A DNA stretch of 64,000 bases from Mycolicibacterium anyangense. GTDB taxonomy: Bacteria > Actinomycetota > Actinomycetes > Mycobacteriales > Mycobacteriaceae. Shown here one piece after another: positions 59,659 through 64,000 of the stretch. Made by a program: the position numbers and the translations under genes. Numbering within the stretch: position 1 is the stretch's first letter; each line of letters opens with the position of its first letter. The stretch spans positions 2,418,001 through 2,482,000 of the forward strand of contig NZ_AP022620.1 in assembly GCF_010731855.1 (NCBI RefSeq), in the 5' to 3' direction. The notes below the pieces were generated by a model that did no database searches, was not told the origin of the DNA, and saw only the letters and a program-made list of their open reading frames with translations.

Positions 59659-60660
59659 CTATTCCACAGGCAGCCTGACCGGCAGCCCCGCCGCGCGGTA
59701 GATGGCATCGATGACGGTCATGTTCTCGACCGCCTGGGCCGGTGTCGTCTTCACCGGCTCCCCGCGCAGTATCGCGGCGGCGAACGCATCGAGCTGATAG
59801 GAGTAGGTGGGCCGCGACCCGAAGCGCTGGACCCGCTTTCCCTCGGCCGTGCACACGGTGACGCGGTGGAACAGCTGCGGCAGCACCGGATTGATCACCC
59901 GGACCTCGCCACGGTCCCCCACCACCGTGGCGCTGATGCGCAGCAGATCTCTGGACCACATCGAACAGCGCAGGCGGCCGGTGTGTCCGCCGTCGAACCT
60001 CAGCTCTGCCTGGATGGCCCGATCGATCCGGGGATCGCGCAGCTTCGCCTGTGCGGACAGCACTTCCGGGGTCGAACCGCCGAACGTGCGCAGCATGTCG
60101 ACCGGATAGCAGCCCGCATCCATGAGGGCACCACCGGCCAGGGCGTAGTCGTATCGGATGTCGGAGAACTTGGGCAGCGGGAAGCAGAACGACGCCTCGA
60201 CCCGCTGCAGATTGCCCAGTTCACCGGAGGCGATGACCTGCTCCACGTAGCTGACAAAGGGGTGATATCGGTAGTGAAAGGCCTCCATCACCACCCGATC
60301 CGACGCCGCTGCCAGACCGGCGATCTCGCGGGCCTCGTCGGCGTTGGCCGCGAACGGCTTCTCGCACAGCACGTGCTTTCCGGCAGCGAGTGCGGCCCGG
60401 GTCCACCTGCCGTGCAGGCCATTGGGCAGCGGGTTGTAGACCGCATCGATCCCGGGGTCCTCGACCAACGCCTGGTAGCTGCTGTGTACCTTCGCGATCC
60501 CGTGCTGGTCCGCGAATTGCCTGGCCCTGGCCGAATCACGCGCGGCCACAGCCGCAATGACGACTTCTGCGCTGTCCTTGGCGGGATTGATCACCGCCGC
60601 GGGGGCGATGCGCGCTGCACCCAGAATGCCGATCCGCACCGGGGCCGCTGTGTCCGCCAT
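59659..60660 (-). CDS. Gfo/Idh/MocA-family oxidoreductase, copy 2
   Basis: 333 residues. VRIGILGAARIAPAAVINPAKDSAEVVIAAVAARD, HVLCEKPFAANADEAREIAGLAAASDRVVMEAFHYRYHPF and GGALMDAGCYPVDMLRTFGG give the full family pattern. It lies upstream of copy 1 on the same strand with a 115-base gap. Divergently, the alpha/beta hydrolase gene starts 80 bases away. Copies 2 and 3 share the GAARIAPA loop and look closer to each other than to copy 1. It is a likely NAD(P)-dependent reductase of a keto-sugar or an equivalent oxidation product. Confidence 0.91.
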   Translation of the reverse strand: MADTAAPVRIGILGAARIAPAAVINPAKDSAEVVIAAVAARDSARARQFADQHGIAKVHSSYQALVEDPGIDAVYNPLPNGLHGRWTRAALAAGKHVLCEKPFAANADEAREIAGLAAASDRVVMEAFHYRYHPFVSYVEQVIASGELGNLQRVEASFCFPLPKFSDIRYDYALAGGALMDAGCYPVDMLRTFGGSTPEVLSAQAKLRDPRIDRAIQAELRFDGGHTGRLRCSMWSRDLLRISATVVGDRGEVRVINPVLPQLFHRVTVCTAEGKRVQRFGSRPTYSYQLDAFAAAILRGEPVKTTPAQAVENMTVIDAIYRAAGLPVRLPVE

Positions 60661-60727
60661 CGGCGGATGCTAACACCCGCGCCAGGCCTCGCGGCCCATC
60701 CACAGATACGTTGTGGCCCGCCGGAGC

Positions 60728-60733
60728 TAAGAT
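60728..60733 (+). promoter_or_regulatory. Candidate -10 of a leaderless hydrolase transcript
   Basis: TAAGAT is followed by 6 bases and the GTG at 60740. It is a third case in this window of a TANNNT element directly before a start codon without a ribosome site. Confidence 0.45.
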
Positions 60734-60739
60734 CGGCCC

Positions 60740-61528
60740 GTGGACCTGTTCGTACGCGAGTCCGGTCAGGTCGATGTACCCGCGGTGGTCTTTCTGCACG
60801 GCGGGATCATGAGTGGTTGGTCATGGAACCCCGTGGTGGAACTGTTGCCGCAGTACCGCTGTCTGGTCCCCGATCTGCCGCAGTACGGCAAGAGTTTCGG
60901 ACTCGGCCCGTTCGAGATCACCCGCGCGGCCGAGTCCGTGGCCGCTCTGATCAGGTCGCGGATCCCGTCACGGCGCGCACATCTGGTGGGCTTCTCCCTC
61001 GGCGCCCAGGTCGCCGTACAGTTGCTCGCCACCGAACCCCAGCTCGTCGACCGGGCCCTGCTGTCCGGCACGTTCGTTCACCCGGTGACCGGAGTCGCGA
61101 TGACCCGCCGAGTCGTGGGGGCGCTGGCCAGCACGGCCTGGTTTCGCTGGCTCGTCATCAACCGGCACTGGCACAACCATGGACCGCCCCCCCATGCATC
61201 TGCCGATGACTACCTGACCGATGCCCGGCTGAACTCAGGGCGCCAACTCGCCCATATCGCCGTCGCCTCAGCCGGATTCACGCTTCCCGGAACATTGGAC
61301 GGCGCACCGAACCCAACTCTGTTCATCACCGGCACCGAGGAATCCCGGATCATCCGTCGATGGGCGGGGGTGCTGGCGCGTTCGATGCCTCGAGGCGTGG
61401 ACGGGCTGGCCACCGGCATGCGCCACGATTGGCCGCTGCGTCATCCGGATATGTTCGCGCGCACGGTGGACAGTTGGCTGTCGTCGACGCCACTACCGTC
61501 CTTCATCAAGACCGTTCAGCCGGGCTGA
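60740..61528 (+). CDS. Alpha/beta-fold hydrolase
   Basis: 262 residues, no signal peptide. The oxyanion region is VVFLHGGIMSGWSWNPVVELL, the nucleophile is Ser86 in LVGFSLGAQ, and the C-terminal His is in GMRHDWPLRHPDMF; the Asp/Glu is probably in LFITGTEESR. This is a small cytoplasmic hydrolase. The locus needs an activity that frees the peptide from the last NRPS carrier, and this protein, a type II thioesterase-like size class, is one candidate, though no motif proves it. GTG start. Its end overlaps by 13 bases the end of the convergent oxidoreductase copy 3. Confidence 0.86.
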   Translation: MDLFVRESGQVDVPAVVFLHGGIMSGWSWNPVVELLPQYRCLVPDLPQYGKSFGLGPFEITRAAESVAALIRSRIPSRRAHLVGFSLGAQVAVQLLATEPQLVDRALLSGTFVHPVTGVAMTRRVVGALASTAWFRWLVINRHWHNHGPPPHASADDYLTDARLNSGRQLAHIAVASAGFTLPGTLDGAPNPTLFITGTEESRIIRRWAGVLARSMPRGVDGLATGMRHDWPLRHPDMFARTVDSWLSSTPLPSFIKTVQPG

Positions 61529-62505
61529 CGCGGCGGCAGGCCCGCCGCCCGGTAGATCGCGTCGATCACCGTCATCGTCTCGACCGACTCGGCAGGTGTG
61601 GTCTTCACCGGGACGCCGTGCAACACCGCGGCCGTGAAGGCGTTGAGTTGGTCGGCGTAGAGGTTGCGCAGCGCGAAGCGTTCCACCCGTTTCCCTTTCG
61701 CACTTCGGACCGTGAATCGCTGGAATGGCATCAGCGGATTGAGTGCCAACTCCCCGCGATCCCCGGTGAGGGTTGCGCTGAAGTGCGGCAGATCCTTCGA
61801 CCACAGCGAGCAGTGCACCCGCCCGGTGGCACCGCCGGGAAACCGCAGCTCGGCGGTCATCGCCCGGTCCACCTGCGGACCACGGAGCTGGGCGCGGGCG
61901 GACACCACCTCCGGGGTGGAGCCGGTGAAGATCCGCAGCAGGTCGACCACATAGCAGCCCAGATCCATCAACGATCCGCCGCCAAGGGAGTAGTCATAGC
62001 GGATATCGGAGAACTTCGGCAACCAGAAGCAATTGGCGGCCTCGACACGTTGCAGAGTACCCAGCTCGCCCGAGGCGAGGATCTCGTCCACCCGCGCCGC
62101 GAACGGCAGGTAGCGGTAGAAGAGCCCCTCCATGACCACCCGATCGGATGCCGCCGCCAACGCGGCGATCTCGCGTGCCTCATCGGCATTGGCTGCGAAC
62201 GGCTTTTCACACAGCACGTGCTTGCCAGCCGCCACTGCCGCCTTGGTCCACCTGCCGTGCAACGCATTCGGTAGTGGGTTGTACACCGCATCGATGTCGG
62301 GATCGTCGATCAGCGCCTGGTAACTGTCGTGCACCCGGGATACGCCGTGCTTGGTTGCGAACTCCCGGGCACGCGCACCGTCGCGGGCGGCCACGGCCGC
62401 AACCACGACATCGTCTCTCGCCTTGGCGGGCTTGATGAGGACTGCCGGTGCGATCCGTGCCGCGCCCAGGATGCCAATGCGCACTGGACCGTTCGCATCA
62501 ACCAT
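61516..62505 (-). CDS. Gfo/Idh/MocA-family oxidoreductase, copy 3
   Basis: 329 residues. VRIGILGAARIAPAVLIKPAKARDDVVVAAVAARD, HVLCEKPFAANADEAREIAALAAASDRVVMEGLFYRYLPF and GGSLMDLGCYVVDLLRIFTG match copies 1 and 2. The ATG at 62505 is safe. It is the last of three minus-strand genes in a row: partial glycosyltransferase copy 4, TylF copy 2, then this gene, 41 bases after TylF. That order suggests the same sugar is transferred, methylated and oxidised or reduced, but this is inferred from position. Confidence 0.91.
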   Translation of the reverse strand: MVDANGPVRIGILGAARIAPAVLIKPAKARDDVVVAAVAARDGARAREFATKHGVSRVHDSYQALIDDPDIDAVYNPLPNALHGRWTKAAVAAGKHVLCEKPFAANADEAREIAALAAASDRVVMEGLFYRYLPFAARVDEILASGELGTLQRVEAANCFWLPKFSDIRYDYSLGGGSLMDLGCYVVDLLRIFTGSTPEVVSARAQLRGPQVDRAMTAELRFPGGATGRVHCSLWSKDLPHFSATLTGDRGELALNPLMPFQRFTVRSAKGKRVERFALRNLYADQLNAFTAAVLHGVPVKTTPAESVETMTVIDAIYRAAGLPPRQPG

Positions 62506-62546
62506 GAAGTCTCGCTAGTGCCCGGCGGGACGTCGTAGACAGGTCG

Positions 62547-63359
62547 CTACTTGCGCCACAGGACGCCGGTCCCGTCGATATTGACGATCTCGGCGGTGAT
62601 CCCGTGCTTGGCCCGGTAGTCGGTGCAGGCCTGTTCGCATGCCTTGACAGCCAGGTAGTCGTCGACAATGCAGAATCCGCCCGGCGACAACCGGGGGTAG
62701 AGCGCGTCAAGCGCCTGGATGGTGGATTCATAGAGGTCACCGTCGAGACGCAGCACCGAGATGCTCTCGATCGGCGCATCCTGCAGGGTGTCCTTGAACC
62801 ACCCGGGCAGGAAACGGACCTGGTCGTCGAGCAACCCGTACCGCTCGAAGTTGGCCCGGACTTCGGCTTCGGACACCCCGAGGATGCCGGCGGCGAACTC
62901 GGCGCGAATTCCCTTGTCCGCCTTGTAGTTATCCGGATCGGAGCGGGGCACGCCCTGGAACGAGTCGGCGAGCCACACCGACCGGGTGTGGTCACCGTAG
63001 GCCGCCAGTACCGCGCGCATGAGGATGCAGGCACCGCCGCGCCACACCCCGCACTCGATGAGGTCGCCCGGGATGTCCTCCTTGATGACCGTCTCGACGG
63101 ATTCCTGAAGACTGGTCAGGCGTTTCATCCCGATCATGGTCTCGGCTTCGGCCGGCCAGTCCAGGCCCAGCTCACGCTGGTTGCGGCCGCGGGCGTCGGA
63201 GCCGGACAGCCGGGGCAGGATGTTGTTGACGGTCTTGAGCAGCAGGCGACGACGAAGCGGCCACTCCGAGGGAATCCGCTCAGCCATTCCGTACCTGGTC
63301 AGATTGCGTCGAAGCAGGTCAAGGTACAGAGAGCGAACGTCGGGTTGGGTGATGGTCAA
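62547..63359 (-). CDS. TylF/MycF-type sugar O-methyltransferase, copy 2
   Basis: 270 residues and parallel to copy 1: LTMIGMRRL-like ETMIGMKRLTSLQESVETVIKEDIPGDLIECGVWRGGACILMRAVL, SVWLADSFQGVPRSD, FLPGWFKDTLQDAPIESISVLRLDGDLYESTIQALDALYPRLSPGGFCIVDDY. The TTG at 63359 (protein LTITQPDVRSLYLDLLRRNLTRYG) has AGGA six bases upstream; the open frame runs much further without coding character. It follows the GT1 copy 4 after 92 bases. Two TylF enzymes imply at least two O-methylated positions in the glycan. Confidence 0.91.
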   Translation of the reverse strand: MTITQPDVRSLYLDLLRRNLTRYGMAERIPSEWPLRRRLLLKTVNNILPRLSGSDARGRNQRELGLDWPAEAETMIGMKRLTSLQESVETVIKEDIPGDLIECGVWRGGACILMRAVLAAYGDHTRSVWLADSFQGVPRSDPDNYKADKGIRAEFAAGILGVSEAEVRANFERYGLLDDQVRFLPGWFKDTLQDAPIESISVLRLDGDLYESTIQALDALYPRLSPGGFCIVDDYLAVKACEQACTDYRAKHGITAEIVNIDGTGVLWRK

Positions 63360-63451
63360 GACGGTTCCTGTCTCGCATGCCAGCGTGTCGGCGCTGAGTG
63401 TAAAGCCGACTCGACGCCTGTTTAAGAGTTTTCGAAGATTTGACGACCCGG

Positions 63452-64000
63452 TCAGCAGGCGGGCGTCACGCCGACAAAACGTTCGACGTGATCGGCCGCC
63501 GCCGCCACGCTGTCGGCCGGCCGGTTCATCCGCGCGCCGATGGCGCGAGCACGAACGGCATAGTCCGGCGCGAGGATGGTCCGCAGGTCTGCTAGCAGTG
63601 TCTTCTCGGTGGCCGTGGAGAACCGGCGGGAGGTGCCGACCTTGAGGTGTTTGACCGCTGTCCCCCAGATCACCTGCACGTCGGCCATCCACAGGATCAG
63701 CGTCGGCACACCGGCCCGAAGGCCGGCCGCGGTGGTGCCCGCGCCGCCGTGGTGCACGACCGCACGGCAGGCCGGGAAGATCGTCGCGTAGTTCACCGCT
63801 CCGACCACCTTGACATGGTCGAACTGCGCGACGTTGCCGAAGTCGGTCCAGCCGGCGCACACCAGCGCCCGCTCCCCGAGTGTGTCGCAAACCGAGGCGA
63901 TCATGGCCAGCATGTCCGCCGGCGACTGCACCGGGATGCTGCCGAATCCGAAACAGATCGGCGGCGTCCCGGCCGCGATCCAGGCGGCGACATCGTCATC
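63452..64000 (-). CDS. GT1-family glycosyltransferase (GPL Gtf-like), copy 4, C-terminal part
   Basis: The visible 182 residues are the donor-binding half: DDDVAAWIAAGTPPICFGFGSIPVQSPADMLAMIASVCDTLGERALVCAGWTDFG, then ACRAVVHHGGAGTTAAGLRAGVPTLILWMADVQVIWGTAVKHLKVGTSRRFSTATEKTLLADLRTIL. The 5' half lies beyond the window edge, so its start is unknown. It is closest in style to copies 1 and 2. The locus therefore continues to the right. Confidence 0.92.
   Translation of the reverse strand, partial: DDDVAAWIAAGTPPICFGFGSIPVQSPADMLAMIASVCDTLGERALVCAGWTDFGNVAQFDHVKVVGAVNYATIFPACRAVVHHGGAGTTAAGLRAGVPTLILWMADVQVIWGTAVKHLKVGTSRRFSTATEKTLLADLRTILAPDYAVRARAIGARMNRPADSVAAAADHVERFVGVTPAC

Noticed and set aside
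62547..63890. Long 447-codon version of TylF copy 2
   Set aside because: The first 177 codons run over the glycosyltransferase gene and lack coding character. The TTG at 63359 has a ribosome site and the family length.

Overview
The window comes from a mycobacterium, most likely a non-tuberculous one; I do not name a species. The evidence is its high G+C content, a PGRS-repeat protein, a FAAL-type FadD beside a Mas-type PKS, a secreted PE-PPE-domain hydrolase, GPL-type glycosyltransferases, and operators that match mycobacterial KstR and CRP consensus sites.

The left edge is core genome: the 5' part of argS and a tRNA-Arg(CCG). Next come two exported repeat proteins (1.46-5.2 kb). The rest, from 5.2 kb to the right edge, reads as one large locus for a glycosylated lipopeptide. 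(a) Lipid part: a fatty acyl-AMP ligase and a divergent, fully reducing KS-AT-DH-ER-KR-ACP synthase (5.2-13.6 kb). (b) A small ORF, an ICMT-like membrane methyltransferase and a ferritin-like hydrolase (13.7-15.8 kb). (c) Peptide part on the minus strand: mbtH, a C-A-T-E NRPS, and a 12.5-kb NRPS with order C-A-T-C-A-T-C-A-T-E-C-T (15.8-33.1 kb). (d) Tailoring and export: a methyltransferase and a glycosyltransferase; two OafA-type acyltransferases; a rhamnose-epimerase-like SDR; and a three-gene ABC-2 exporter (33.2-44.1 kb). (e) A nucleotide-sugar dehydrogenase, a second SDR, several GT1 glycosyltransferases, TylF, FkbM and LCM-type methyltransferases, a GT4, two GMC oxidoreductases, three Gfo/Idh/MocA oxidoreductases, an alpha/beta hydrolase and a Chp-like PE-PPE protein (44-64 kb). 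The locus continues past the right edge.

My working model is as follows. The FAAL and PKS supply a (methyl-branched) acyl chain to a starter C domain. The NRPSs build acyl-D-Thr-X-Y-D-Thr (Thr read from specificity residues), and an unusual C-T ending without an A, TE or reductase domain finishes the chain. The sugars are then added, O-methylated, acylated and perhaps oxidised or epimerised, and the ABC-2 transporter exports the product. The layout resembles glycopeptidolipid (GPL) loci, but the module pattern, exporter and redox genes differ. An almost identical 20-bp KstR-like operator lies in front of both the mbtH-NRPS operon and the acyltransferase-exporter operon. Two CRP-like sites lie just upstream of the first of these.
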